DNA of 64,000 nt from Allobosea sp. (GCF_017308075.1 NZ_JAFKFX010000024.1:248001-312000); one strand, 5' to 3'; positions 37,637 to 49,611 are shown, counted from the first letter of the stretch. Made by a program: numbers and translations. Notes: generated by a model not told the origin, from the letters alone.

Positions 37637-39694
37637 ATGGCTGACGATCTTTTCGGCGATGACGAAGGCAGGCTGGAAGGCGCCGAAACGCGCGCCCCTG
37701 CCGCCGCGCCGCCGAAGCCGGCGCGCGCCCCTGCCCGCTCCGGCACGCTGTCGGAAACCGGCTACGACGCCTCGGCGATCGAGGTACTGGAAGGGCTCGA
37801 GCCGGTGCGCCGGCGCCCCGGCATGTATATTGGCGGCACCGACGAGCGGGCGCTGCACCATCTCTTCGCCGAGGTGATCGACAACGCCATGGACGAGGCG
37901 GTGGCCGGCCACGCCACCTTCATCGATGTCGAACTCTTCGAGGACGGCTCGCTCGCCGTAACCGATAATGGCCGCGGCATCCCGATCGATCCGCACCCGA
38001 AATTCCCGGACAAATCGGCGCTGGAAGTGATCATGACGATCCTGCACGCCGGCGGGAAGTTCGACTCCCGCGCCTATGAGACCTCCGGCGGCCTGCACGG
38101 CGTCGGTGTCTCCGTCGTCAACGCACTGTCCGACCGGCTCGAGGTCGAGGTCGCGCGCGGCCAGGTGCTGTACCGGCAGATTTTCTCCCGCGGTATTCCG
38201 CAGGGCCCGCTGGAGACGGTCGGCCGCGTCGCCAACCGGCGCGGCACCCGCGTCCGTTTCCACCCCGACGCCCAGATCTTCGGCGAGGCCGCTCATTTCG
38301 TGCCGGCCCGCCTGTTCCGGATGGCGCGCTCAAAAGCCTATCTCTTCGGCGGCGTCGAGATCCGCTGGCGCTGCGCGCCCAGCCTGCTCAAGCCCGAGGG
38401 CGACGTCGCGGCCGAGGCGGTATTCAAGTTCCCTGGCGGCCTGCGGGACTATCTCGCCGGCGAGATCGAGGGCAAGGACCTGGTCGCCGAGCCGATCTTC
38501 AGCGGCAAGGTCACCAAGGAGGGTGGCCACGGCTCGCTCGAATGGGCCATCGCCTGGCTCGCCACCGGCGAGGATGGCTTCAGCTCCTCCTACTGCAACA
38601 CCATCCCGACGCCGGAAGGGGGCACGCATGAGCAGGGCCTGCGCATCGCCTTGCTGCGTGGCCTGCGCGACCATGCCGAGCGCATCGGCCAGAGCAAGCG
38701 CATGGCCCAGGTCACCTCCGACGACGTGATGGCGACCTGCACCGCCATGCTCTCGGTCTTCATCCGCGAGCCGGAATTCCAGGGGCAGACCAAGGACAAG
38801 CTGGCGACGCTCGAGGCGGCGCGCATCGTCGAGAACGCGGTGCGCGACGCTTTCGACCACTGGCTCGCCGCCTCGCCGCAGCAAGCGCTGAGGCTGCTGG
38901 ACTGGTCGGTCGACCGCGCCGACGAGCGCCTGCGCCGCCGGCTCGAAAAGGAGGTGTCGCGCAAGACCGCGACGCGCAAGCTGCGCCTGCCCGGCAAGCT
39001 CGCCGATTGCAGCAATGCCGGCGCCGCCGGCTCCGAGCTCTTCATCGTCGAGGGCGACTCGGCCGGCGGTTCGGCGAAACAGGCCCGCAACCGCAAGACC
39101 CAGGCGATCCTGCCGCTGCGCGGCAAGATCCTCAACGTCGCCAATGCGACCCGCGACAAGCTCAACGCCAATCAGCAGCTCGCCGACCTGATCCTGGCGC
39201 TGGGCTGCGGCATCGGCACCCAGTTCCGCGAGGACGACCTGCGCTACGAGAAGGTCATCGTGATGACCGACGCCGATGTCGACGGCGCCCATATCGCTTC
39301 GCTGCTCGTCACCTTCTTCTGGCGCCAGATGCCGCGGCTGATCGAAAAGGGACATCTCTACCTCTCGGTACCGCCGCTCTACCGGCTGCGCCACGGCAGC
39401 AAATCGGTCTATGCCCGCGACGACGCCCACAAGAACGAGCTGCTGGAGACGGTGTTCAAGGGCAAGAAGCCCGAGATCGGCCGCTTCAAGGGCCTCGGCG
39501 AGATGATGCCGGCCGAGCTCAAGGAAACGACCATGGATCCGGCCAAGCGCATGCTGCTCAAGGTCATGGTCGATCACGAGAGCAAGCAGGAGACCTCGGA
39601 CACGGTCGAGCGGCTGATGGGCAACAAGCCCGAAGCCCGCTTCGTCTTCATCCAGGAGCGGGCCGCCTTCGCCGGCGAGTTGATCGACCTGTGA
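37637..39694 (+). CDS. parE: DNA topoisomerase IV subunit B
   Basis: 685-residue ATPase subunit that decatenates chromosomes with ParC. GHKL ATPase motifs are EVIDNAMDEAVAGH, VTDNGRGIPID and the ATP lid GGLHGVGVSVVNALS. The TOPRIM domain has ELFIVEGDSAGGSAKQARNR and DADVDGAHIASLL, and the C-terminal RFKGLGEMMP motif is present. The Ala/Pro-rich N-terminal tail (about 1-40) is typical of alphaproteobacterial ParE. Motif pattern and length favour ParE over GyrB, which carries an extra C-terminal insert in most of this group. Confidence 0.93.
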   Translation: MADDLFGDDEGRLEGAETRAPAAAPPKPARAPARSGTLSETGYDASAIEVLEGLEPVRRRPGMYIGGTDERALHHLFAEVIDNAMDEAVAGHATFIDVELFEDGSLAVTDNGRGIPIDPHPKFPDKSALEVIMTILHAGGKFDSRAYETSGGLHGVGVSVVNALSDRLEVEVARGQVLYRQIFSRGIPQGPLETVGRVANRRGTRVRFHPDAQIFGEAAHFVPARLFRMARSKAYLFGGVEIRWRCAPSLLKPEGDVAAEAVFKFPGGLRDYLAGEIEGKDLVAEPIFSGKVTKEGGHGSLEWAIAWLATGEDGFSSSYCNTIPTPEGGTHEQGLRIALLRGLRDHAERIGQSKRMAQVTSDDVMATCTAMLSVFIREPEFQGQTKDKLATLEAARIVENAVRDAFDHWLAASPQQALRLLDWSVDRADERLRRRLEKEVSRKTATRKLRLPGKLADCSNAGAAGSELFIVEGDSAGGSAKQARNRKTQAILPLRGKILNVANATRDKLNANQQLADLILALGCGIGTQFREDDLRYEKVIVMTDADVDGAHIASLLVTFFWRQMPRLIEKGHLYLSVPPLYRLRHGSKSVYARDDAHKNELLETVFKGKKPEIGRFKGLGEMMPAELKETTMDPAKRMLLKVMVDHESKQETSDTVERLMGNKPEARFVFIQERAAFAGELIDL

Positions 39695-39841
39695 GAACCG
39701 GGCCCGGCCGCTGCAGTCGCGCCGGGCTCCCCGGCATTCCTGCCGGGCTGCGGGAAGGCCGCGTGATGGACATCCTGTCCGCATGCAGCCCTCCTCGCCC
39801 TGCCCCTGTCATGCTCATCCGGATCGCCCCACCCCCACGCC

Positions 39842-40771
39842 ATGCCGCTGGCAGCTGATCGCATGGGGCAGCCTGCTTCCCCTCCATCTCGACGCGATGG
39901 CCAGCCTGCGGCCCTGCCCTGGGAAGATATCGAGATCTTCCATGCCGTCGCCACCGAAGGCGCACTCGCCTTGGCGGCCGTGGCGCTCGGGCTGAGCGAA
40001 ACCACGGTCGCAAGACGGCTGCGGAGCTTCGAGACCAGGCTCGGTTTCCCTTTGTTCCGCCGCGGCGCCAACCGCCTGATCCCGACCGAGATCGGCGCGG
40101 CTCTGGCACAGGAAGCGTCGGCGGTCGCGACGGCCGCCGCGCGCTTCGCCAATCGGGCGCGGGCAGCACTGCCGGCCGACGACGCCCCGGTACGGATTAC
40201 CGCCACCACCTCGATCAGCCTGCTCCTCACCATGAACGCGACCCGGCTCTCGGCGGCCGCTGGCGGCGTCGAGATCGTCATCCTCAGCACGCGCGAGCGG
40301 CTCGACCTCGCCCGTGGTGAGGCGGAGATCGCGATCCGCATGCGCAAGCCTCCGGAGGGCACCGGCTATTACGGCCAGAAGGTCGGCCGCCTCGTACAGG
40401 CGCTCTATGCGAGGCGCGACACCGACCCCGCCACCGCCCCGATCATCTCGGTCAGCCGCGAGGTGTCCTCGCGAATCGACGAGCATATCGTCGCCTGGGC
40501 CGCCGGGCGCCCGATCGCGGCACGGGTCGCCGATTCCGCCGCGCGCTATGAGAGCATCCGCTCCTCGGGGGCGGTCTCGATGGCGCCCTGCTTCATGGCC
40601 GACACCGACGCCAACCTGCTGCGGCTCGAGGAACCGCCCGAGGCGACGGCCGATGCCATCTTTCTCGTTTCGCACGAGATCGCCCGCCAGCGCCCGGCCG
40701 TATTGGCGGTGCTGGCGGAACTGCGCCGCATGTTCCGGGAGAACCGGGCGAAGCTTGAGGGGCATGGCTGA
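39842..40771 (+). CDS. LysR-family transcriptional regulator
   Basis: 309-residue regulator. The winged helix (about 27-85; ALALAAVALGLSETTVARRLRSFE) is followed by an effector domain. Compared with most LysR proteins the effector domain is short and the linker Ala-rich. The target is unknown because both flanking genes (parE upstream, a small ORF downstream) are codirectional. Starts at MGQPAS (codon 8) are also possible. Confidence 0.85.
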   Translation: MPLAADRMGQPASPPSRRDGQPAALPWEDIEIFHAVATEGALALAAVALGLSETTVARRLRSFETRLGFPLFRRGANRLIPTEIGAALAQEASAVATAAARFANRARAALPADDAPVRITATTSISLLLTMNATRLSAAAGGVEIVILSTRERLDLARGEAEIAIRMRKPPEGTGYYGQKVGRLVQALYARRDTDPATAPIISVSREVSSRIDEHIVAWAAGRPIAARVADSAARYESIRSSGAVSMAPCFMADTDANLLRLEEPPEATADAIFLVSHEIARQRPAVLAVLAELRRMFRENRAKLEGHG

Positions 40772-40911
40772 TCCGCGCCGCCCTGCCGCCTTGTGCGCCG
40801 GCACGCCCGGCTATCGCAGCCGAAGACGTTTCGCTAACCAAGTTTTTACAGGACGGATTGCATTCTTCGCGAACCGGCGTCCTACGCCATGCCTTCTTTC
40901 AGGAGAGCGCG

Positions 40912-41172
40912 ATGCGCCTCATCATGGCATTCCTGCGCAATCAGCGCGGCAGCATGGTCGCCGATGTCGCCAAGGCCGGCGCGGCGATCGCCTTTATCTC
41001 CGTGGTCGCCGCCAATCTGATTTCCTACAAGGCCGCGCAGCTCGACAGAGACGGCTTGCACCAGGCCGCCTCCGCTGCGGCGAAGGGGCAGCCGATCGAT
41101 CCGCTCGTCACCGGCTCGCTCGCAAAACGCGCCGGCGAGGTCAAGCTCGACCCCTGCGTCGTCCAGCGCTGA
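40912..41172 (+). CDS. Small single-span membrane protein
   Basis: 86-residue protein with the N-terminal phrase FLRNQRGSMVADVAKAGAAIAFISVVAANL, read here in two parts. This is reminiscent of Flp/Tad pilin-like leaders, where a short basic segment precedes a hydrophobic helix. AGGAG lies 6 nt before the ATG. The C-terminal half is hydrophilic and ends in a Cys. No pilus genes are nearby, so the resemblance may be superficial. Confidence 0.6.
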   Translation: MRLIMAFLRNQRGSMVADVAKAGAAIAFISVVAANLISYKAAQLDRDGLHQAASAAAKGQPIDPLVTGSLAKRAGEVKLDPCVVQR

Positions 41173-41176
41173 GGCC

Positions 41177-41896
41177 TCAACCGAGCCAGTCGATCAGCGC
41201 CCTGTTCACGACCTCGGGCGCTTCCAGTGTCGAAAGATGGCCGCAGCCCGGAACCTCCAGATAGCGCGCCGCAGCGCCGATCCCGGCGGCGATCGCCCTC
41301 GCTTCGGCGGGTGGTGTGATCACGTCCTCGGCACCGACCAGGACCAGACTCGGCACGCTGATCGCAGGTAGCCACGGCCGGGCATCGACACGCCCCATGA
41401 TCGCTCGCTGCTGGCGCACGAATCCGGCGGCGCCGACCTCCTCCGCCATTTGGCGCACGGTGAGCCTGAGAGCTTCATCGGCGAGCCTCTCGGGAGCCAC
41501 GAGCTTCTGCCACAGCAGGGTGGTGACGTTGTCGAAGGCCCCTTTCTCGGCGAGCGCTATCATCTGCTCGCGGGGCTGGTTGGTTTCCGGCGTCGCGGGC
41601 TGCGCGGTGGTGTCGAGGAGGGCCAGCCGCGTCACGCGCTCCGGCGCCCGGCGCATCACCTCGAATGCGACGTACCCCCCCATGGACAGCCCGCAGAGCG
41701 CGAAACGCGCCGGAGCAGCCGCCAGCAAACGCTCGGCGATCGCCCCGATATTCTCGTCAAAGGTGGTTTCGGCGACGAGAATCTGGCGTCCGGCCGCCAA
41801 AATCCGCCATTGCGGCGCATAGAGCGCCGCGGTGCAATTCAGGCCCGGAACCAGCACCAGCGGCTCGGGAACCGCCATGCTTCTCGCGCTCATCAT
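41177..41896 (-). CDS. Alpha/beta-fold hydrolase
   Basis: 239-residue hydrolase. The nucleophile elbow is CGLSMGGYVAFE, the acid is in VLVGAEDVITPP, and the catalytic His is in VPGCGHLSTLEAP. Lid region is about residues 115-175. The oxyanion strand is LVLVPGLNCTAALY. Esterase or enol-lactonase-like activity is plausible; the substrate is unknown. GAGG 7 nt upstream supports the first of two adjacent ATGs. It is convergent with the small membrane protein, 4 nt apart. Confidence 0.85.
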   Translation of the reverse strand: MMSARSMAVPEPLVLVPGLNCTAALYAPQWRILAAGRQILVAETTFDENIGAIAERLLAAAPARFALCGLSMGGYVAFEVMRRAPERVTRLALLDTTAQPATPETNQPREQMIALAEKGAFDNVTTLLWQKLVAPERLADEALRLTVRQMAEEVGAAGFVRQQRAIMGRVDARPWLPAISVPSLVLVGAEDVITPPAEARAIAAGIGAAARYLEVPGCGHLSTLEAPEVVNRALIDWLG

Positions 41897-42046
41897 CGCC
41901 TAACCTCGCTAGAATGTTGACTTTGCCCTGCTTTTTCTGCATTCCACGGACGTCCGAAGGCGCGCAGGCAAGCAAAGTCGCGCCACCGTGGTGGTCGATC
42001 GGTCATCCCGCCACGTGTCACCGACCCAGAAGAAGCGCAACCCTCG

Positions 42047-43501
<1,455 letters not shown>

Positions 43502-43726
43502 GATCTGAGCCGGGGGCGCCCTCGCCGCCTCCGGGAAATCTGCGAAGAAACTTTACCTTAACATCATCCGCCTAAGGTCCGTCCCCGGGGTTGAGTGTCG
43601 CCAAGCAGGCTGGCATTCGGCGGGAAGCTTGTTCCAGCCAGACCAGGACAGGATGTCCCGTTTCGGTTGATGCAGGGCCGACCTTCGTCGTGCGACGAGG
43701 AGTCGCCCGGCGAGGGAACAAGCGTG

Positions 43727-44785
43727 ATGAGTCTCGACCAGCCAGCTTCGCCGCAACCACATGATCTCGCGGAACGCGTCGTCGCAGCGATGCGCCAGCA
43801 TTATTCGCCGGGCTACCCCCGGGCCTTCGAGGTCTGGTACGCTCATCTCAGTGGCGAGCTGCCCGCTCTCAGCATGGCGATGAACGCGATCATCGCCAGC
43901 AGCAATGGCGAGGTCGGCGTCGCCGACATCGACACCCTATACGACCGCTTCATCGGCACCGAGCGCCTGTCGCGCCAGGCCGAGCGTACCAGCCTGCAGG
44001 TCCTGGGCGAGATCGACGCGATGATGGCCCTGGTCGACCAGACCCTGGCCTCGAGCCAGACCTATCACGGCCGGCTCTGCCAGATGTCCGACGAGGTCCC
44101 GCCCTCCGCCGACAGGCAGCGGCTGCGCGAATGGGTCGAAGCGCTCGTGCTCTCGACCCGCGAGGAAGTCGCGCGCAAGACCCAGCTCGAAACGCAGCTT
44201 CGCGAGAGCGCCCATGAAATCCGCAATCTGCGCGAGGCGCTGGAGTCGACTCGTGCCGAGGCCCTGACCGATCCGCTGACCGGGCTCGCCAACCGCCGCC
44301 ATTTCGAGGAGATGCTGCAGAAGGCGATCGACCAGGCCACGCTGCGGCGCGAGCCCTTCGCGCTTGTCATGGCCGATATCGACTTCTTCAAGCATTTCAA
44401 TGATGCGCACGGCCACCTCACCGGCGACCAGGTGCTGCGCCTCGTGGCACGGACCATGAAGGACAAGTTCAAGGACAAGGCGGTGATCACGCGCTTCGGC
44501 GGCGAGGAGTTCGCGATCATCCTGCCCGATGCCGACGTCACCGCCGGCAAGTTCGGCGCCGAGACCGTGCGTCAGGCTCTGCTGACCCGCGAGCTCGTCA
44601 AGCGCTCGACCAATGAGAATCTCGGCCGCATCACGATCTCGCTCGGGGTCGCCGTCTACCATCGCGGCGATACTCTCAACTCGATCGTCGAGCGCGCCGA
44701 CAGCGCTTTGATGCAGGCCAAGCGCGACGGCCGCAACCGCACCGTCACCGAAGAGGCCGTCCTGGACGCGAACAAGGTCGCCTGA
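43727..44785 (+). CDS. GGDEF-domain diguanylate cyclase
   Basis: 352-residue protein that should make cyclic-di-GMP. The C-terminal GGDEF domain (about 190-340) has DPLTGLANRRHFEEML and the active-site GGEEF in TRFGGEEFAI. A c-di-GMP inhibitory I-site (RxxD five residues before) is not visible. The N-terminal half is a helical region (about 20-185) with no recognised sensor fold and no membrane segment. The ATG at 43727 follows GAGGG; the frame extends upstream to 43595. Confidence 0.9.
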   Translation: MSLDQPASPQPHDLAERVVAAMRQHYSPGYPRAFEVWYAHLSGELPALSMAMNAIIASSNGEVGVADIDTLYDRFIGTERLSRQAERTSLQVLGEIDAMMALVDQTLASSQTYHGRLCQMSDEVPPSADRQRLREWVEALVLSTREEVARKTQLETQLRESAHEIRNLREALESTRAEALTDPLTGLANRRHFEEMLQKAIDQATLRREPFALVMADIDFFKHFNDAHGHLTGDQVLRLVARTMKDKFKDKAVITRFGGEEFAIILPDADVTAGKFGAETVRQALLTRELVKRSTNENLGRITISLGVAVYHRGDTLNSIVERADSALMQAKRDGRNRTVTEEAVLDANKVA

Positions 44786-44804
44786 ACGGCGGCCTCCGGC
44801 GGTG

Positions 44805-45200
44805 CTATTGCGCGGCGATCGCGCTCTCGGCCCGTGGCTTGATCTCGACCGACTCGCCACACCCGCAGGCCGAAACCTGGTTCGGGTTGTTGAAGACGAA
44901 GGTCGAGGAAAAGCGGTCCGTCCGGAAATCGAGTTCGGTTCCGAGCAGGAACAGCACAGCTTTGCCGTCGACGATGACGGTCGCCCCCTTCTCGGTCACG
45001 ACCTCGTCGCCCTTCCTGGCCTCGCGCGCCACCTCGAAGGTGTATTCCATGCCAGCGCAGCCGCCCTTCTTGACGCCGACGCGCAGCCCGAGCACCGGAG
45101 TGCCCGTATCGTCATTGGCCGACTGCGCCATGATCTCGCGAATGCGCGCTGCGGCGGCATCGGATAGCGAGACGACTTTCAGGCCTGGTATCGAGAACAT
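44805..45200 (-). CDS. A-type iron-sulfur carrier (SufA/IscA/HesB family)
   Basis: 131-residue Fe-S assembly carrier. The three ligand cysteines are present in KKGGCAGMEY (C48) and SACGCGES (C112, C114), within the usual HesB fold. The start at MFSIPG is preceded by GAGGAGGGA. Length is slightly above the 107-125 of most members because of the C-terminal tail. It lies alone, convergent with the diguanylate cyclase gene. Confidence 0.92.
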   Translation of the reverse strand: MFSIPGLKVVSLSDAAAARIREIMAQSANDDTGTPVLGLRVGVKKGGCAGMEYTFEVAREARKGDEVVTEKGATVIVDGKAVLFLLGTELDFRTDRFSSTFVFNNPNQVSACGCGESVEIKPRAESAIAAQ

Positions 45201-45392
45201 CCCTCGTCCCTCCTCGACCGGATTCAAGGTCCGGTGAAAACAGGATTGCATTCTGCAACATAAGGATTGGTGAGCGCAGCGTCGAGATGCGACGGCGCAG
45301 CACGGCCATTTCGCCGGGCACATTGCGCCGCGCGCCGCACCGTGCACTGTGGCGCTCCGCACCTTTTCGAGTTCCCCGATCAAGAAGCCGCC

Positions 45393-46466
45393 ATGACCTA
45401 CCGCCTGCACCGGCCCGAAGCGCTCCAAGCGCTCACTATCGCCATGATCACCGCCGCCGGCTGGAGCGAGGCCGAGGCCCGGGAGACCGCCGAACATCTC
45501 GTGCTCGCCAATCTCAGCGGCCATGACAGTCATGGTGTCGGCATGCTGCCGCTCTATTTCAACTCGCTCGCCGACGGCAATCTGAAACCCGCTTCGAAAC
45601 TGTCGATCCGCATCGAGGCCGGGCCGTTCCTGATCGCCGACGGCAATGTCGCGCTCGGCCAGCCCACCGCCCGCGACGCCGTCGACCGCGGCATCATTAT
45701 CGCCCAGGCCGGTGGCGTCGCCATCCTCAACCTGCTCGACGCCCATCACATCGGCCGTATCGGCCATTACGCCGAGGTTGCGGCGGCCGCGGGGCTGATC
45801 TCGCTGTTCTGGGTCAATGTCGCCGGCCGCCCGCCGATCGTCGCGCCCTATGCTGCGAAGGAAGCGCGCTTCGGCACCAACCCGCATGCGATCGGCATCC
45901 CGGTGCCCGAGAACGATCCGATCATCCTAGACTTCGCCACCAGCCGCATGGCGCATGGCAAGGCCCGCGTCGCGCTCAACAAGGGCGTGCCGGTGCCGGA
46001 GGGCTACATCATCGACGGCGAGGGCCGCCCGACGACAGACCCCAAGCACGTCTTCCAGCACGCCATTCCTGATCTGCCGCTCGGCGCTCTGCTGCCCTTC
46101 GGCGACCATAAGGGCGCCGGTCTCTCGCTGATCGCCGAATTGCTCTCGGCCGGGCTGATGGGCGCAGCCCGCATCGACGAGAAGCCGCATCGCAGCTGGA
46201 TCATCAACTCGCTCTTCGGTGTGCTGATCGATCCCGCCCGTCTGGAGCCAGACGCCAATCTGCGCCGCAAGCGTATCGAGAGCTATCTTGCCTTCGTGCG
46301 CGCCGCCGCGCCGCAGGATCCCGCCGAGCCGGTGCTGGCGCCGGGTGACAAGGAGCGTACGACCCGGATCGAGCGCCAGCGCGACGGCATCCCGCTCGAC
46401 GACGAAACCTGGTCGCAGATCGTCGCCGCCGCCAAGCGCCACGGCATCGACGCCGAGAGCTTCTGA
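45393..46466 (+). CDS. Ldh2-family NAD(P)-dependent 2-hydroxyacid dehydrogenase
   Basis: 357-residue oxidoreductase of the malate/L-lactate (LDH2/MDH2, YbiC) family. Family patterns are LSGHDSHGVGMLPLY, NLLDAHHIGRIGHYAE with the catalytic His, RFGTNPHAIGIPVP and GDHKGAGLSLIAELLSAGLMG. A start at 45393 gives the normal length; the frame is open upstream. The substrate may be a hydroxycarboxylate such as malate, lactate or ureidoglycolate. It is a distant paralogue of the comC-type gene at 53091. The next gene follows 6 nt later. Confidence 0.88.
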   Translation: MTYRLHRPEALQALTIAMITAAGWSEAEARETAEHLVLANLSGHDSHGVGMLPLYFNSLADGNLKPASKLSIRIEAGPFLIADGNVALGQPTARDAVDRGIIIAQAGGVAILNLLDAHHIGRIGHYAEVAAAAGLISLFWVNVAGRPPIVAPYAAKEARFGTNPHAIGIPVPENDPIILDFATSRMAHGKARVALNKGVPVPEGYIIDGEGRPTTDPKHVFQHAIPDLPLGALLPFGDHKGAGLSLIAELLSAGLMGAARIDEKPHRSWIINSLFGVLIDPARLEPDANLRRKRIESYLAFVRAAAPQDPAEPVLAPGDKERTTRIERQRDGIPLDDETWSQIVAAAKRHGIDAESF

Positions 46467-46472
46467 AGCGGC

Positions 46473-46835
46473 ATGACGCTCGCCGAGTACAACGCCTTCT
46501 GCGCCGACCTGCCAGCGACCACCCATGTCGTGCAATGGGGCGGCGCCGATGTCTGGAAGGTCGGCGGCAAGGTCTTCGCCCTCGGCCGTGACGAGGTCGA
46601 CGGGACACTCTTCGTCTCGTTCAAGTGCTCGCCGATCGCCTATGAGATGCTGCGCGATGCGCCAGGGTGCCGCCCGGCGCCCTATCTCGCCTCACGCGGC
46701 ATGAAGTGGATCCAGCGCTTCTCCGAGGAGAGCCTGCCGGACGACGCCTTTCGCGATTATCTGCGCGAAAGCCACCGGCTCGTTGCGGCCGGGTTGACGA
46801 AGAAGCTGCGCGTGGAGCTGGGCTTGAGCGGCTGA
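46473..46835 (+). CDS. MmcQ/YjbR-family protein
   Basis: 120-residue protein of the MmcQ/YjbR (CyaY-like fold) family. Patterns are the N-terminal FCADLPATTHVVQW, DVWKVGGKVFALG and the C-terminal ESHRLVAAGLTKKLR. The family is described as DNA-binding by fold but its function is unsettled. It probably shares a transcript with the preceding dehydrogenase. Confidence 0.85.
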   Translation: MTLAEYNAFCADLPATTHVVQWGGADVWKVGGKVFALGRDEVDGTLFVSFKCSPIAYEMLRDAPGCRPAPYLASRGMKWIQRFSEESLPDDAFRDYLRESHRLVAAGLTKKLRVELGLSG

Positions 46836-46921
46836 GGCGTGCGTCGTTCTCGGGCGAAGCGCAGGCCCGAGAATCTCATAACGAGAAGGTGCGTTTCAGA
46901 GCCTCTTTCGGCCTGAGATGC

Positions 46922-47809
46922 TCACAAGGTCGCTTCGCCGCGCAGCACCGGCACGCAGCCACCGCCTACCGTCGCACGGATCTCGCCGTCCATGCGCCGC
47001 GCTGCGACATGCAGCAGGCTGGGCCGCCCCATCTCGACGCCCTGGGTGATCTCGAAGGCGACGCTGTCTTCGCTACCGAGCGACAATGTCAGCGCAGCCA
47101 GCGTCGCGCTGGCGCTGCCGGTCGCCGGGTCTTCCCAGGTACCGGCCAGCGGCGCGAACATGCGGGCGCGGGCGTTGCCGCCATCCAAGGCATAGAAGAA
47201 GATCGAAAGGCGGCCTTCCAGGGCCGGATTGGCCTCGGCCAGCCGGCGATAGGCGGCGATGTCGGGGGTCGCTCGCCTCAGCGCCTCCGGCGTGACCTCG
47301 ACCAGCACGAATTTGACGCCGACCGAGGCCTGCTGCGGCCGGTGGCGGCCGACGACGATATCCTCCGGCACGAGCCCGGCGCAGGCCGAGATCGCCTCCG
47401 CCGGCAGCTGGAGGCCCAGCGAGAGCGGCTGCGGCGCGGCGATGGTCGCGCCGGTCACCCGGCCCTCGCCATCACGCGAGACCTTGACCTCGACAAGCCC
47501 GGCCAGCTCCTCGAACCGCAGCACGCCGTCGCGATCGCGGCCATGGACCGCGAGCACGCAGGCCGTTCCGACATTGGGATGGCCGGCAAAGGGCATCTCG
47601 GCCGTACGATGGAAGATGCGGACGCGCGCCGTGTTCGCCGGGTCGCTTGGTGGCAGGACGAAGGTCGTCTCGCTGTAGTTCATCTCCGCCGCCAGCGCCT
47701 GCATCTCGGCATCCGACATGCCGCGCGCATCAGTGAAGACCGCGAGCTGGTTGCCGCCGAAGCGGCGGTCCGTGAAAACGTCGACTGTCTCGTAGGGATA
47801 GTTCGGCAT
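46922..47809 (-). CDS. PhzF-family isomerase
   Basis: 295-residue protein of the PhzF/YddE family, with a diaminopimelate-epimerase-like double domain. The N-terminal VDVFTDRRFGGNQLAVF and the presumed catalytic Glu in NYSETTFVLPP are present. MPFAGHPNVGTACVL and the second-domain ATGSASATLAAL also fit the family. No phenazine genes are nearby, so a primary-metabolism or detoxification role is more likely. Substrate unknown. Confidence 0.9.
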   Translation of the reverse strand: MPNYPYETVDVFTDRRFGGNQLAVFTDARGMSDAEMQALAAEMNYSETTFVLPPSDPANTARVRIFHRTAEMPFAGHPNVGTACVLAVHGRDRDGVLRFEELAGLVEVKVSRDGEGRVTGATIAAPQPLSLGLQLPAEAISACAGLVPEDIVVGRHRPQQASVGVKFVLVEVTPEALRRATPDIAAYRRLAEANPALEGRLSIFFYALDGGNARARMFAPLAGTWEDPATGSASATLAALTLSLGSEDSVAFEITQGVEMGRPSLLHVAARRMDGEIRATVGGGCVPVLRGEATL

Positions 47810-47997
47810 GACGGTTCTCCGGCGGCCTAGTCAGCTGCGGAGACTGCCACCCGGCGCGGCGCCGGAGAAATCAGGAATCGGAATACGATCGATCAAGCTG
47901 CGCCGGTCGATCTTCAGATTGGTTTCCGGTGCCATCCCGGAGCTCCCTGCGGTCGCCCCGGATGACAAAAAATCGACGAACGGCGCGGGATACCCGA

Positions 47998-49512
47998 TCA
48001 GGCCCACCAGCGCTCGCCGATGGCGAAGCGCCCGGCTGCCTGCTCGATCACCTCGCCCAGCGAGAACAGCGTCTCCTCGTCGAAAGGCCGGCCGATCAGC
48101 TGCAGCCCGAGCGGCAGGCCCTGGCTGTCGAGACCGGCCGGGACCGCGATACCCGGCAGACCCGCCATGTTCACCGTCACCGTGAAGATGTCGTTGAGAT
48201 ACATCTCGACCGGATCGGCCGAGCCCTTCTCGCCGATCCCGAAGGCGGCCGACGGCGTCGCCGGCGTCAGAACCGCATCGATGCCCGCGGCATAGGCCTC
48301 CTCGAAGTCGCGCTTGATCAGCGTGCGCACCTTCTGGGCGCGCAGATAATACGCGTCGTAATAGCCGGAGGAGAGCACATAGGTGCCGATCATGATGCGG
48401 CGCTTGACTTCGGCGCCGAAGCCGGCGGCCCGGGTCTTCTCATACATCTCGACGATGTCGCGGCCGGGCTCGCGCAGGCCGTAGCGCACGCCGTCATAGC
48501 GGGCGAGGTTGGACGAGGCCTCGGCCGGCGCGACGATGTAGTAGGCCGGCAGTGCGTATTTGGTGTGCGGCAGCGAGATCTCGACGATCTCGGCGCCGGC
48601 GGCCTTCAGCCAGGCGATGCCCTGCTGCCAGAGCGCCTCGATCTCAGGCGAGATGCCGTCGATGCGGTACTCCCTGGGAATGCCGATCTTCATGCCCTTG
48701 ACCGAGCGGCCGACGGAGGCCTCGTAATCCGGCACCGGCTGGTCGACCGAGGTGGTGTCCTTCGGATCATGTCCGGCCATCGAGCGCAGCATCACGGCGC
48801 AGTCGCGCACCGTCTTGCCGATCGGCCCGGCCTGGTCGAGCGAGGACGCGAAGGCGACGACGCCCCAGCGCGAGCAGCGGCCATAGGTCGGCTTGATGCC
48901 GACCGTGCCGGTGAAGGCGGCCGGCTGGCGGATCGAACCGCCGGTGTCGGTCGCGGTCGCGGCAAGGCAGAGATGCGCGGCGACGGCCGCCGCCGAGCCA
49001 CCCGACGAGCCGCCGGGAACGAGGTGATTGCCCTCGACGCTGCCGGCTGCGGCCGCGCCGACATTCGAGCCCTCACGGCGCCAGGGATTGACCACCGGGC
49101 CGAAAGCCGAGGTCTCGTTCGACGAGCCCATGGCGAACTCGTCATTATTGAGCTTGCCGAGCATCACCGCGCCATCGCGCCAGAGCTGGCTCGAGACGGT
49201 CGATTCATAGGCCGGCACGAAATTGCCGAGAATCTTCGAGCAGGCGGTGGTGCGCACGCCTTCAGTCGCGAACAGGTCCTTGATGCCGAGCGGCAGGCCT
49301 TCGAGCGGCCCGGCCTCGCCCTTGGCCAGCCGCGCATCGGAGGCTTCTGCCTGCTTCAGCGCGTGCTCGGGCGTCTCCAGCACATAGGCGTTGAGCGCCC
49401 GCGCCTGCTCGACGGCGGCGACATGCGCCTTGGTGAGCTCGGTGGCGGAGAAACTCTTGGCCTTCAGCCCGTCGCGGGCTTCGGTGAGGGTCAGGCGGGT
49501 GAGATCGGTCAC
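47998..49512 (-). CDS. gatA: Asp-tRNA(Asn)/Glu-tRNA(Gln) amidotransferase subunit A
   Basis: 504-residue amidase subunit of GatCAB, which releases ammonia from glutamine to amidate mischarged Glu-tRNA(Gln) or Asp-tRNA(Asn). The amidase signature is [16 protein letters not shown] with the Ser triad, and the catalytic Lys is in LPLGIKDLF. It lies 99 nt downstream of gatC on the same strand; gatB is not in the window. Length is normal. Confidence 0.95.
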   Translation of the reverse strand: MTDLTRLTLTEARDGLKAKSFSATELTKAHVAAVEQARALNAYVLETPEHALKQAEASDARLAKGEAGPLEGLPLGIKDLFATEGVRTTACSKILGNFVPAYESTVSSQLWRDGAVMLGKLNNDEFAMGSSNETSAFGPVVNPWRREGSNVGAAAAGSVEGNHLVPGGSSGGSAAAVAAHLCLAATATDTGGSIRQPAAFTGTVGIKPTYGRCSRWGVVAFASSLDQAGPIGKTVRDCAVMLRSMAGHDPKDTTSVDQPVPDYEASVGRSVKGMKIGIPREYRIDGISPEIEALWQQGIAWLKAAGAEIVEISLPHTKYALPAYYIVAPAEASSNLARYDGVRYGLREPGRDIVEMYEKTRAAGFGAEVKRRIMIGTYVLSSGYYDAYYLRAQKVRTLIKRDFEEAYAAGIDAVLTPATPSAAFGIGEKGSADPVEMYLNDIFTVTVNMAGLPGIAVPAGLDSQGLPLGLQLIGRPFDEETLFSLGEVIEQAAGRFAIGERWWA

Positions 49513-49611
49513 GATGGCAAATCCGAAAAACTGGGCTGTCGGGCGTTTCGTCAGTACGCGCGCGAGGGCTGGTCCGCCTCGCAGGGCTCGCCGCGACGGC
49601 GAGCGCGCGCC